The notes beneath the pieces were generated by a model. The model was not told the DNA's origin. It worked only from the letters and a program-made list of their open reading frames with translations, and did not search any database. The position numbers and the translations under genes are program-made. DNA of 64,000 nucleotides, taken from positions 21,868,975 through 21,932,974 of the forward strand of contig CM054183.1 in the NCBI GenBank assembly GCA_028829895.1, given 5' to 3'. The DNA is from Sinotaia quadrata. Lineage: Eukaryota; Mollusca; Gastropoda; Architaenioglossa; Viviparidae. Shown piece by piece: positions 39,820 through 50,760 of this stretch (position 1 is the stretch's first letter; every line of letters begins with the position of its first letter).

Positions 39820-40250
39820 CTTTACTTCTTCCTTTCCCAGTGGTAATCTTTCAGGACGCTGGTTATTACCAGTCTACCATTGCTTGTGCGTGTAGGTGCT
39901 TCACAACTTGTGCTGTTTTGAGTTATGTGTGTTCCTGTAGCCATGTCAGAATTATTCGTATCTCTGATTACCATCGTATTTGGGGTCTGACCACAAGAGT
40001 TCGCTACAGTTGTATCGTGTAGTACTTGCTGTTCCGTTTCTGTACTTTGCTTCTGTTTTTTAATTTCAGTTTCCTCTGGTACTACTGTACTGTATGTTTG
40101 TTCTGCTTCTAACACTTCTGTTTGTTATCTTGCCTTGATAACTGATTCGGTATGGTCACTACATTGTTGTTCTGCTGACTTCTTTAGCTGTCTTCTGTTT
40201 CTTCTCAACAGTTTTCCACTATCACTCATGTTGATTTGGTCTTCCACTTG
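39820..40250 (-). mobile_element. gypsy-type LTR retrotransposon, Pol C-terminal remnant
   Basis: On the - strand a frame reads QINMSDSGKLLRRNRRQLKK, the G-K-x-x-RRNRRxL motif typical of the tail after the integrase in invertebrate Ty3/gypsy Pol. A single TAA (40125-40127) interrupts it; it then continues in the same frame through EAEQTYSTVVPEETE and ends PTRTSNGRLVITSVLKDYHW. Upstream (40250-40370) the frame is broken by a 4-copy short repeat. No reverse transcriptase or protease was found, so the element is 5'-truncated. Confidence 0.55.
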
Positions 40251-40365
40251 GTGTGCTTTATTTGGTTTCTTTCATTTGGTGTGCTTTATTTGGTTTCTTT
40301 TAAAAATTGGTGTTCTTTATTTGGTTTCTTTTACATGGTGTGCTTTAGTTGGTTTCTTTTTGCCA
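40240..40365. repeat. about 28-bp tandem repeat, 4 copies
   Basis: Units contain TGGTGTGCTTTATTTGGTTT. The array interrupts the gypsy Pol remnant on its 5' side. Confidence 0.88.
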
Positions 40366-40865
40366 TGCCAACTCCTCCAAACAGAACAATAAATGTAGCG
40401 ATGTCCAACAACTTCTCTATACTAGAAATTGTTCAGGCAGTCAACAAATCTTGCTACCACATGTCAATAGAGTACAGTGTGTCCTTACACTTACATGCCA
40501 TTCCTGCCTTTATCAGGTTGGTGATAGTGTTTTACACAGAATAAACCAGGACATTCATATATCATGTAAAAGGCACGCATTGTCTCTGAAAACATAATCA
40601 TGGAACAAGAGCTAGGTCTTCCAGTTTATCACCTTATATCTCCATTCTATCTTACATTCCAGTCTCAACTTATAGTTTCCTGCAACGGTATTCATTAGCC
40701 CGATACATGCACGTAACATAATAAATACTGCATACAAAAAATGTCAAGTATCTACACACTAAATGCAAGCAGCTTAGTTCGAACATTTATAGAAATAAAG
40801 ATCAACTCACAAAGTACATCTCTACAAAAGTATAACATATCAATAGCAAAAGTACATGAACTATT

Positions 40866-41117
40866 TCTAAGTCCAGTCTCTCTCAACCAGCCAGCTAACT
40901 CACCATCAAGCTAATGGCTGCCTTTCAAAACCAGACTTCTTCTTTGCCACTCCAAATTCAAAGTGATTAGACAGTAAATTTTTCTACAGCAAGTAAACTT
41001 TTTAATTTCAAAAATACCAGCAAAAGGAGTGCCCAAGGTCGGGTTACTCTGATAATTTAACAATTTATATTACAATTAAATTAAAAATTGGGAGAGGTAA
41101 ATTTACTCCGCCATTGT
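40866..41117. repeat. dispersed repeat, copy A
   Basis: About 250 bp closely matching 53109-53501 in the same orientation. Shared landmarks include AAGTCCA/CTCTCTCTCAA, AACTCACCAT, GCTGCCTTTC, GTGCCCAAGGTCGGG and AATTTACTCC. No coding capacity; family not recognised. Confidence 0.65.
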
Positions 41118-41129
41118 ATTTTCTGTGTT

Positions 41130-41430
41130 TGTATGAACGTTGTGTGATGTGTGTATGCATGAGGGTTTGTTTTGAGTGTGTATGAGAGTTTGTGTTGTGT
41201 GTGTATGTATGAAGGTTTGTGTTCTTGTGTATGTGTGAAAATTTGTGTTGTGTGTATGTTGTATACGTGTGCATGAGAATATGTGTTTGCGTTTGTATAT
41301 ACGAAAGAATTTGTGTGTTTGTGTGATTATATATGAGTATGTGCTGTGTAGATATATATGTATGAGAAAACGTGTTTGTACATGTTTGCGTGTGTGTGTA
41401 CTTGTGTGTGTATGTGCGTGTGTTTTGTGA
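41130..41430. repeat. degenerate GTGTAT-rich repeat
   Basis: About 300 bp of diverged TGTGTGTATG(A)GAG/GTTTGTGTT units with period about 28-40 bp. Confidence 0.75.
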
Positions 41431-42486
41431 GCGCTGAGATACAATCATAGTACATTATAAAGTTACATTAAAAGCCAGATTAACCCATTTCTGAAATTTA
41501 AAAATAAAATTTTCCGGAAAATGCCTACATTATATGCTTCACTGTGACTTTCTCGCACGTCAATACACGTAACATTTCTTTCATCCTTGGAATAAAGAAC
41601 TTGGTAATCACGGGTGTCAAGCAAGATTTAGTGTATGCTTCAGTAACTTCTCAGAACTTTATTTCTTTAAATTCGTAATTTACTTTTCTTTCACACATTT
41701 TGACGTCCATCAGTAGCAACCATCTGAAGATCAAATCTCTCTTGATCTTTCTGGCGGCATAAAATTTAGAATTGTAAATTTAAAATTAAAAAAAAGAAAA
41801 CTTTAATTGCAGACGTTATGCAATATGGCGCTTTCATTATCGCAAGCGAGAAATTGTAACCGTATTATCGTGATATCGCCGTTTTTAATTTGCAGTTTGA
41901 CAATAAAACATTATCACGTGACAGTCGACCTGCTAATGTAGGTTAGCCGCAAGTGCTTGACGTATTTACGTCAAATGTGCACTCTTTCGCATTGGAATTT
42001 AAAGCCAAGTTGCCTGAAAGCAAAGATTTTAAGATAATTTCTATTTATTTATTTACAAATAATTGAATATTGTGCCTGATAGCTAATGCTGTGAGAAACC
42101 AAAAAATAAAATAGCATGTAAAATGTGTCTTCCCATTTGTATTTTTTCGCTAGTAAATATATCAGTTTCTGTTTGGAATTCGAACAATTTAAGAAAAGAG
42201 AGAAAATAGAATAATAAGTTAATGGAACAGAAGTTACTTTGTTACTTTTCTTCCTCATACATTCACTTGAACTGTTTCATATGACATTAATTGTATGTAT
42301 ACATTATTAGAAACCGACTCATTTTATTTACAATTTTCGTTCAAAACTATAATTAAATTTAACATATGTCCTCGATAGACTGTCAAATGGCGATATTAGA
42401 AAGAATCTACGTATTCCTAATGAGCAGCTTGGACTGTTCATGAATCTAAGGATTCATGACGGGAGTGGGAATGGCGCGACTCAGCG
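41431..42486. other. no gene seen upstream of the TMEM272-like pseudogene
   Basis: AT-rich. No homologue of the intact gene's basic first exon was found immediately upstream. Confidence 0.5.
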
Positions 42487-42577
42487 ATGCTCAACAGCAA
42501 ATTCTCGAGGTCAGTAAAAGAGATCACCGACTCCTGCGAGTTCGTCTGCCTCGCCGCGTACATCTTAGTCATTACGG
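42487..42577 (+). pseudogene. TMEM272-like paralogue, exon-2 homologue
   Basis: Reads MLNSKFSRSVKEITDSCEF then VCLAAYILVIT, ending in a lone G before GTACGT at 42578 (phase 1). The intact gene reads [10 protein letters not shown], then nine residues, then the same split codon. CEF-x-C and the distance to the donor are identical. Any acceptor upstream is weak (GACTCAG at 42483). Confidence 0.65.
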
Positions 42578-42820
42578 GTACGTCTTGTGTGTTTTTATAT
42601 CCGCGTCTGTCGAGCCTCGAACATCTTAGTCATTACGGGTACGTCTTGTGTGTTTATGTCCGCGTCTGTCGAGCCTCGAACATCTTAGTCATTACGGGTA
42701 CGTCTTGTGTGTTTATGTCCGCGTCTGTCGAGCCTCGTACATCTTAGTCATTACGGGTACGTCTTGTGTGTTTATGTCTACGTCTGTCGAGCCTCGTACA
42801 TCTTAGTCACTAAGGGTATA
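42557..42820 (+). repeat. 59-bp minisatellite that copies an exon end and its splice donor
   Basis: Five units marked by ACATCTTAGTCATTACGGGT at 42560, 42621, 42680, 42739 and (diverged) 42798. The first unit contains the last 21 nt of the TMEM272-like paralogue's exon-2 homologue. GGGTACGT, the donor, is kept in the first four units; the fifth reads GGGTATAC. Confidence 0.93.
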
Positions 42821-43541
42821 CCGTGTGCATTTGTCTACATCTATCAAAGAAGAAATCCGCTTAGTGTAATCTTGTGCCAAGCTGAGACCCGTTAAGGCGC
42901 GCATTTATAGTTGTGTAAAACAATGCGTGAATCTATTTGATATAATCCCGAATGTGAACTTTTCCTCTGTGTTCAAACTGATTGTGTTTTTATTCGACAC
43001 ATTCCGCACGCGGGTAAATACAGTGTTCGGTATTGTATTGGATACATTCTAGTCTGCCTGTATGTGAATGAGGGACTGTGTGCATTCGTGCGCATGTGTT
43101 TTGTTTATGTTCTTTTGTGTACGTTTATGCGTGCGTTTATATATGTGTGTGTGCGTTAAGTACATACGTGAGTGTATGCATGCATGCGTCTTTTTGCAGG
43201 TGTGTACACGTGTATGTGCGAGCGTGCGCATATGTGTATGTGAAATTATTGAAAATGAAATGCCAGTCTGCTGACCTGATTAAACGCAGTCGGTAAAAGT
43301 ACGTTTTACGACGAAAGAGACCCCTAGAAGGGACCGTTCGTCGCTTCTCGTAATCACTTAGGGGCTGCTTTTCACCGTTTGGGTTCTTTCTGCATTGTGA
43401 TAGTAAAAAAGCTACGAAAGGAAATGATTTCATTAAAACTGTTGGGTCTGTTTCAAATTTCCTGCAAACGTGCAAATACATTTATCGACTCACTTAAAAC
43501 TCTTTCCAAATCAAAAGACCAGTAGCTGTTTTATGTTTCAG

Positions 43542-43599
43542 TTCTGTTCACGGTGATTCTCTCCTTTTCATTGGTGGTTTCCGGTGTAAATAACAATGG
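43542..43599 (+). pseudogene. TMEM272-like paralogue, TM1 exon homologue
   Basis: A good acceptor (TTTTATGTTTCAG, ends 43541) and a consensus donor (GTAAGT at 43600) bound 58 nt. In phase 1 it encodes a hydrophobic stretch (LFTVILSFSLVVSGV), matching the size and position of the intact gene's 60-nt TM1 exon. The two missing bases change the exit phase from 1 to 2. Confidence 0.6.
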
Positions 43600-44382
43600 G
43601 TAAGTAGGCCATATTCATGCATGTCCCTGTGAGTCATCTTCAAAGAAATACGGACGTCCAACGAACTAATTTGCCTTTGAATGAGGTCGGAAAGAGCGCT
43701 TTGATCCCTCTCATAGTACTGTTAACTTGCGACCACAAATCAGTAGCGACCATTCTTTCTTTTAACTTTAAGTTATACATGGTTTGATTTCTGAATAATT
43801 ATTTCTGTGGAAATTTAGATGAGCAATGTGTACGTAATAACGATTTTGCTTTGTTAGTGAATCAATCATTCACACTCAACAAGCAAGCACAGGAAATGTA
43901 GGTCAATGCTGATAAAAGTTGTATGTGTCTGTCGGTGGTTGTGGGTTTTTTTGTGGGTAACATCAAGAATTTTTTTAAATCCCTAATTGTACGCATGCTT
44001 CTTTTACTGTTTGTACAGTAATTACTGTCTGCAATTGAAAACCGATAGCACTTAATTGTTATGGTTACTAACTTAAAAATTATAGTTACTCTCCTTTCTC
44101 TATCTCAAGGTCAGAATGCTGACGCAAAGAGAACAATCAATGTTTTGGTATTGCTATAATCACACGCACGATTCGAGAAATTTAATACGTGAGAATTTGA
44201 AATGTAGGTTACGTCTGTCATTCCTGTTCATATGTACACCACGCCTTGTCCAATAATCGATATGTCAATATAGCAACACGTAAATATTTGCGTGTATATG
44301 TGAGTATGTGTTCATGTGTGTGTGACTGTACTTTGTTAAATAATCTGAAACAGGCTTTGTTGCACGTCCAAATTATAGTACC

Positions 44383-44605
44383 AGTACAATAGTACGTCTT
44401 AACGCCATGTGCTATAAATGATAGTTAGCGATGTTACAATAGTATGTCTTAACGCCATGTGCTATAAATGATAGTTAGCGATGTTACAATAGTACGTCTT
44501 GACGCCATGTGCTATATTTTACATGATAGTTAGCGATGTTACAATAGTACGTCTTGACGCCATGTGCTATATTTTAAATGATAATTAGCGATGTTACAAC
44601 GCGAA
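44383..44605. repeat. about 60-65-bp tandem repeat, 4 copies
   Basis: Units contain ACAATAGTACGTCTTGACGC, CATGTGCTATA and GATAGTTAGCGATGTT. Two later copies carry an extra 5-6 bp. Confidence 0.9.
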
Positions 44606-44694
44606 ACTTGCAGTCTTCTCCCACTTAAAATGAAATTGTTATTAATGAGGGTGAAAAGTATATTTAAAATATTGATTACATACTGATAAGCTCT

Positions 44695-44800
44695 TATGAA
44701 TACTTCACTAGAAATGACTAAGCACTTCTGAATACTTCACTAGAAATGACTAAGCACTTCTGAATACTTCACTAGAAATTACTAAGCACTTCTAAACGGC
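44695..44800. repeat. about 35-bp tandem repeat, 3 copies
   Basis: Units of TGAATACTTCACTAGAAATG followed by ACTAAGCACTTC. Confidence 0.9.
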
Positions 44801-44879
44801 ATTGCGCATCTTAGAACTTACGTAGAAATGGTTACAGATGTAACATCTCAGTTCTCTCAAACACAAGCAATTGCTAACA

Positions 44880-45365
44880 ATATAACTAGTGAACACTCCT
44901 AAATACTTTTATAGCAGTGGTTAACCATGATGCCAATGAACACGCCTAAATACTTTATAGTAATGGTTAAGGATGTAGCTAGTAAACACTCCTAAATACT
45001 TTATAGTAATGGTTAACGATGTAGCTAGTAAACACTCCTAAATACTTTGTAATAATGATTAATTATGTAGCTAGTGAACACTCCTAAATACTTTGTAGCA
45101 ATGATTAATTATGTAACTAGTGAACACTCCAAAATACTTTGTAGCAATGATTAATTATGTAGCTAGTGAACACTCCTAAATACTTTGTAGCAATGATTAA
45201 TTATGTAACTAGTGAACACTCCTAAATACTTTGTAGTAATAATTAATGATGTAGCTAGTGAACACTCCTACACGCTTCTAAAGAAAGGGTTATGACGTAA
45301 ATTGTGAACACTCCTAAACATTTCTAAAAAATGTTTAAAGATTTAACTAGTGAACATTGGTAAAC
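44880..45365. repeat. about 45-bp tandem repeat, about 10 copies
   Basis: Units contain CTAGTGAACACTCCTAAATA and CTTTGTAGCAATGATTAATT; end copies are diverged, central copies nearly identical. Confidence 0.9.
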
Positions 45366-47034
45366 ATTTCTAATGAATCTGAGAAACTTCCAAGAAGAAA
45401 TGAGAAAAAATGAATCAATTCGTAAAAACTAAAGAAATATATTTTTCAAGGAGTGGGCATTTACAAACAAATGTCACTTTACATAGTTTATATTAAGTTT
45501 TCTAAAGAACTCTTTGTAATTACTGTTTTTGTGCTGAAAATGGTTGTCCACTAACCCGGTCCTTTAAGTTACATTTTATTTATGTTATGACTACATATTC
45601 ATTTCGAATTCCTAAATATTAAATAAAATACATGAAATACAATTTGATAAGGTGTTAGAGAAATATTTTTAAATGTTTGAAAGAAAAATAAAATACGGTT
45701 TGATAATATGTTGGAGAAATATTTTAAAATGCTTGAAAGAAAAATAAATAGTTCATTGGGAATTGCATTATGTTGAGTAATGCATAGATGAAAAAAGAAA
45801 ACTTTTTAAACTAGCGAGTGTAATTGTATGGAGCGTATTACTGAACGAGACCCGAAGACGTCCGACTAGTCACGACCTATAGAAACTCTTGTTAACATTG
45901 TACTGCATATAGCGTGAGTCATGTACAAGGACTGTGTACACCTTGAGCACGTTAAATACCTATCTGCAAGAAAACGTTTTTAAATAAGAAGTAGAGTGCA
46001 AAGTAAAAACCCAGAAAATCTAGTATTGTTTGGGAAACTTAGAAGTCTCATATTTACTGTATGAAGTTTACTTTTTTTTTGTTTCATATTTGTTTCATAT
46101 TTGTCTCCAATTTTCTCTGGTATTGTAGAGGGGCGCATGCGCGTATAGATGGATTAGTAAAATTCTTGAAGGGAGCGTCACAGAGTTTTGGAAAGGAGAG
46201 TAAAGATCTCGGCGATTGGGGGGGGGGAGGGAGGGAGAGAGAGTGACGCGAATATTCTCTGCGAGTTTACCAGACAACGACCAACAGTTTGCTCTGTATG
46301 ATTTCAACTACCACATGATCTTTCAAGCGAGTGGATTGTAAATTACGGAATTGTCTCTACTGTCCCAGTCTACGGACAGCACACTAAGCCCAGCTGGTGA
46401 ATGGTGAGAAGCCGCCAGTAAGTAGGCTACTTGTATAATGTCCCTAAACAAGCATCGGGCCGGACTGAGAAAGAGTGTGAGAGGCTAGTGCCTTACCGCT
46501 CGCACTTCCGCCTGACTCAAAAGAGCAGAACAGAAACACGTCACCTTGCATGACTGGCCCTCCCTCTCCCCCCCCCCTCTCCAAACGCGAGAGCGGCGGA
46601 AGCCGGAAGCGTTCCCCACATTCAACAATCAACGTCACCTTGCAGGGAATGTGATTGAAGTCACGTGACACTGCTCCAAAGCCAAATCGATAAATACGTG
46701 TTCTTTCCTTTGAAAAGCTTCACTTGTTTACTACCACAGTTGTGTTTGCAGGCGACAATTAGTTGTGCTGCTTGGGCGGGATTCAGATTCAGTGTTAGGA
46801 ACACTGGGTTATTACTTTACGGGGGAACCTGAAATACCCTCCCTACTCTCTCTCACATACAGACATAATATTACAGGTATAGTAAAATAGAAAGAACATT
46901 GTGACTATTTCATTTCAGTTCTTGTGAAATACTGTAGCATGAGATGAAATAGGTGTAGCTTAGGCAGGGTTTATCTACTCCGAATGATAGCGTTCCCAAG
47001 GTTAATTCGAATTTTTTTCGGGAAATGATGAAAA
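45366..47034. other. no gene seen; possible tRNA-like SINE trace
   Basis: On the - strand near 46475-46510, GCGAGCGGTAAGGCACTAGC resembles a tRNA A-box region of a SINE, but no B-box, tail or target duplication was identified. Confidence 0.35.
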
Positions 47035-47392
47035 AATTAAATCTGGAATGGTTACGCAATGCTAATTTGGGAATGGATAGGTAATATTTCTGGGAATGGT
47101 AAAGTAATGTGACCTTGGGAATGGATAGGTAATATTTCTGGGAATGGTAAAGTAATGTGACTTTGGGAATGGTTAAGTGATGCGACTTTGGAAATGGTTA
47201 AGCAAAGTTAACTTGGAAATGGATAGTGAATGTTGCTTTGGGGGGAATGGTAAAGTTATGTGACTTTGTTAAATAATGTGACTGGGAGTGGTTAATCAAT
47301 GTAAATTTTACGTATTTCTCTTGTGTGTTCATTTTTCATTGTTAATCAATGTAAATTTTACGTATTTTTGCTATGTGTTCATTTTTCATGAT
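47035..47392. repeat. degenerate GGGAATGGTTAAG repeat and adjacent 60-bp duplication
   Basis: Units of about 30-40 bp (TGGGAATGG, TAAGTAATGTGACTT) to 47290. Then come two copies of GTTAATCAATGTAAATTTTA followed by CGTATTT and GTGTTCATTTTTCAT. Confidence 0.85.
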
Positions 47393-48829
47393 TGATACAG
47401 CTTGAATATTATTTGCAATGTTTTGTTTGGAGTGGTGATAGTATGAGTTGGGGGGGGGGGGGCGTTCAAGCCATTGAGATAATGCAGTTATCGTTCTGGA
47501 CGATATTCCATGATGCTCAATATTTCTTTGGACCTCTACAAAGTGAGGGATAGTTTATTGATGGTGAATTTAAAAGGGCAGTTTCGGCCTAGGCCGATTT
47601 CGCGCTGGGGAAAAGGGTTGTTTGGGGGAGGGGTGATTGAACCTAATGTTACGTCGATGATAATGCAGACATTTTCTGGTCAGGTTTTGGTTTTGAGACA
47701 AGGCAGTGGTAGTGTTGTAGTGGGATGGTCAGCGTGTCCGTGGCACTCAAGTCTGGCCGATAGAGGAATCCGTGGGCTAATGTTGTGGTGGATATTGTTG
47801 TCGTATCGTAGTTCCAAATGTTGTAGGGGACCGGTTGGGCTTAGATATCTTACAGAGCCCAGGTTAGTAACACAAAAATAGTCTGCACTCAGTCGTACAT
47901 ACACCCGGGACGTTTAATTTCTTGTCCTTTTCACTGCTGATATTATCATCGTGGTCGTAGTTGTCGCTGTCTCCGGTGTTGTCCGTTGGGATATCCATAA
48001 GCTGGAGCATGAGACCAGTACAGATGAGTAAGTATCAGTTGTATAATATCCGCAGTGGTTGTGATAGAAAATCATCACTGCGGATATTGCTGCTCACTGT
48101 ACTCCTGTTGTCGATGTCGCTGTTGTTATTAATGGTGGGGCTAGGTGTTTGTTTCATTTTCTCTGTGCACGTCTGGCTCTGCCAACTTGATTCGTGATGT
48201 GTTTTTCTCTAGAGCTCGCCGGATACTCTTCTGTTTTCTTTATTTTGTTGTGGTTGTTCGGTTGTTGGTGTCTCTGTTGTTGTTCTTGCCGGTGGCTCTG
48301 GCAAGGGTGAAAGATGGGGAGCCTCAAGCACACTTGCGAATTCGTCCAGAGCGGCCTCAGTTTCGGTCACTTTGTTGTATTGCAGCTTTGGATATGCGCT
48401 AATTATTTGAATCATACACACACATTCATATACAAGCACATTCACACGCTACATGTATATGTACAAGTAAGGACTCGTACACATACTCATTTGTACATGC
48501 ATATAAACTCATATGCACTAACCAATAAACAGAGTTAACACACATATACAATTCACGTACACATTACAAATTATTATTTTATCTTAAAGACTCAGGAGGT
48601 CATGTTTGATTGCAAAAATGAAGCTTAAATCTCTCACGAAGTAAACAGTAAAAAATCATGTTATACTCATGGATTCAGCCATTAGCGTAGGGGAGATTAT
48701 TACACTTTAATCAGCTGTAGACAATAAATAGCCTTGTAATATTTTAGGCAAGCCCACGTTCTTATGCGTCAAATACGTAAAGAGAGTGAAATGGGTTAAA
48801 CTCTCTCTCCCCCTCTCTCTCTCTCCCTC

Positions 48830-48901
<72 letters not shown>

Positions 48902-49861
48902 CAAACTATGCAATAAGCATTTTCCCATCCATATCTGAATCGGTTTCTTTGACAATGTGGAACCAACTTATAGCGTACGTAGTTTATTTGACCTTGAAAG
49001 GAATCCACATTATGCACAAGTATTAAAAAATAAGCAAATATTGTCTTTTGAAATGTTTGGGACAATTTTTAAAAAAAAATAACGACATATAGAAAATGTG
49101 ATTGAAACGTGCAATATCAAAGTTTTCCCTCATGTCCAAGATCACGTCACCAGTAGCATACAACATTATCTCCCTTTCAATGAACACAAAACTCTCTCTA
49201 ATCAGAATTATAATTGATCATGTACGTTGCATTGGGCCTATTTTGGTAAGCACCATTCTATTGAGGATATAATCAGCCTTATTACTGCTTCAGATTCTTC
49301 AATTATGGCAGTGTACACAATTGAATGAAAGACATTTTTTAAATTTATTTTTAATTTAATTATTTTTAATAGGAATCATGTTGTTACCTCCCGTATCGCG
49401 TCAATATGTCAATTGTTGGTTTCTAGTTTCTCGCTGGTGTCCCCAGTTCAATCCCCGCTCGAAGACAATACCTATTGGGTCATTTTTAACTGCCTTTAAA
49501 GCTCCAGGTAAAAGGTTCAGTGTGCAGTGTATGATGGAAGATAACTGACCCATGTTGTAGTCATTAGTGACTGCGCGCAACAGTTAAACATCCCTCGCCA
49601 GGTGGAAAGACTCAAGTAGAAGCAATGCTGTCTCAACCCAGGCAAGTAGGCACTAGAAAATCCAACCAGTCAATCAATCGGATCTTCACTCTCTCTACCA
49701 ACCTCACGACAACATCTCTCCTTTCAGAACGTAAACATTTGTCACTGCGCCACATCCGGTCTGCGAAATCAGCATTAGATGGAAGGTGTGAAACCCAACA
49801 AAACTTCCAAACAATGAATCGGATACATAATAATGGATTTTCATTAGTTGCGCTTTATCAG
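47393..49861. other. intron-like spacer of the pseudogene, no exon seen
   Basis: Besides (CT)n at 48798, it holds a G11 run at 47451 and GT/TTG-rich DNA at 47930-48290. AGTTCAATCCCCGC at about 49445 resembles a Pol III B-box but lacks a partner. Confidence 0.45.
48798..48897. repeat. (CT)n microsatellite with CCCT interruptions
   Basis: About 100 bp; the left half carries CCC interruptions and the right half is pure. Confidence 0.95.
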
Positions 49862-49962
49862 GCATTAAGCACATGGACGACTATCCACTGAATCATCGTA
49901 TACCCGTCTTTTTATTTGTGGGTGGATGCTTCGAGACGCTCAGACTAGGGGATATGCTGTAG
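49862..49962 (+). pseudogene. TMEM272-like paralogue, signature/TM2 piece with nonsense codon
   Basis: After acceptor GCTTTATCAG (ends 49861), phase 1 reads IKHMDDYPLNHRIPVFLFVG then GCFETLRLGDML and TAG. It aligns without gaps to the intact gene's [20 protein letters not shown] segment; the TAG falls exactly on the codon for Trp187. The conserved Cys of the DCP motif is replaced by Tyr. Confidence 0.7.
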
Positions 49963-50627
49963 AGGAACGTACGGGCTCGTTGCTATGACAACATGGTTGC
50001 ATTCTATGACAAGATGACATGTAACAGCGTGTTCGACTAGTTTCCTTTTCTGAATATTTTCTGAATAAAAATTGCATTGCTTTTATCACATGAGACATCG
50101 TTGTTACGTGTTGATTTGTTAAATCTCGACACAGGAACGGATCGGACCATTCGCGAAATCAGTCCTGATGACAAAAGGCGTTAAGCGAAAGTGAATCAGT
50201 CAGTCACGGTTATGACTATAGGTTGGAACCAGATTATAATTATTTCGATCAGATCTCTTGACTCTCCACTTTCCGTCTTTACATTCGAATAAACAGGCAA
50301 ACGTTTATAATAAGCATTCTATTTCAGCTAGAGAACTAATAAAGATACTTATTTTTCTTTCAGCCAGATTTGAAAACTCCTCTATCCTATTCGAATTTGT
50401 GTGCTCAATTTTTCGAATTTAAATGCTTTGTTTTAGAATTTGTTTAATCCGTGAAGTCCTTTTCAAACTACATTTAATTAGGTAAGTCTAGTTTGTTTCT
50501 AAATAAACTGAGGCATGTTATAAAAAACAAATTGCTCAAACCTATAAAAAAAACATGTATTATTGCTCTTTATAGCGGAAAAAGTTATGCCATTTTCGTT
50601 TTGGTTTGTTGGCCTCTCTACGCACAG

Positions 50628-50760
50628 TCCTGTCAGGGACTCCGTCGTGACGTCAGACATCTTTTGCGCTATGGACTGGCTCCTCGTCGTCTTTCTGTTC
50701 GCATGGCACGTGGTTGGAGCCAGCTGGGTCTTTCAACTGTGGTTGCCGCCCTTTATATGA
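50628..50760 (+). pseudogene. TMEM272-like paralogue, TM3 piece
   Basis: Possible acceptor CTACGCACAG ends at 50627. The frame reads CAMDWLLVVFLFAWHVVGAS, then WVFQLWLPPFI and TGA. The intact gene has [11 protein letters not shown] and a W-x-F-x-x-W-x-P ending at the same spacings. Homology appears to stop near the TGA; the TM4 region is missing or frame-shifted. Confidence 0.7.

Noticed and set aside
40349..40597. + strand frame with YQVGDSVLHRINQDIH resembling a Pol C-terminal motif
   Set aside because: It lies on the strand opposite to the better-supported gypsy tail, is bounded by no other Pol motif and could be chance; not enough to call an element.
48145..48445. Overlapping + and - frames around 48.2-48.4 kb
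   Set aside because: GT/TTG-rich DNA with open frames on both strands; no motif, no splice-supported exon structure.
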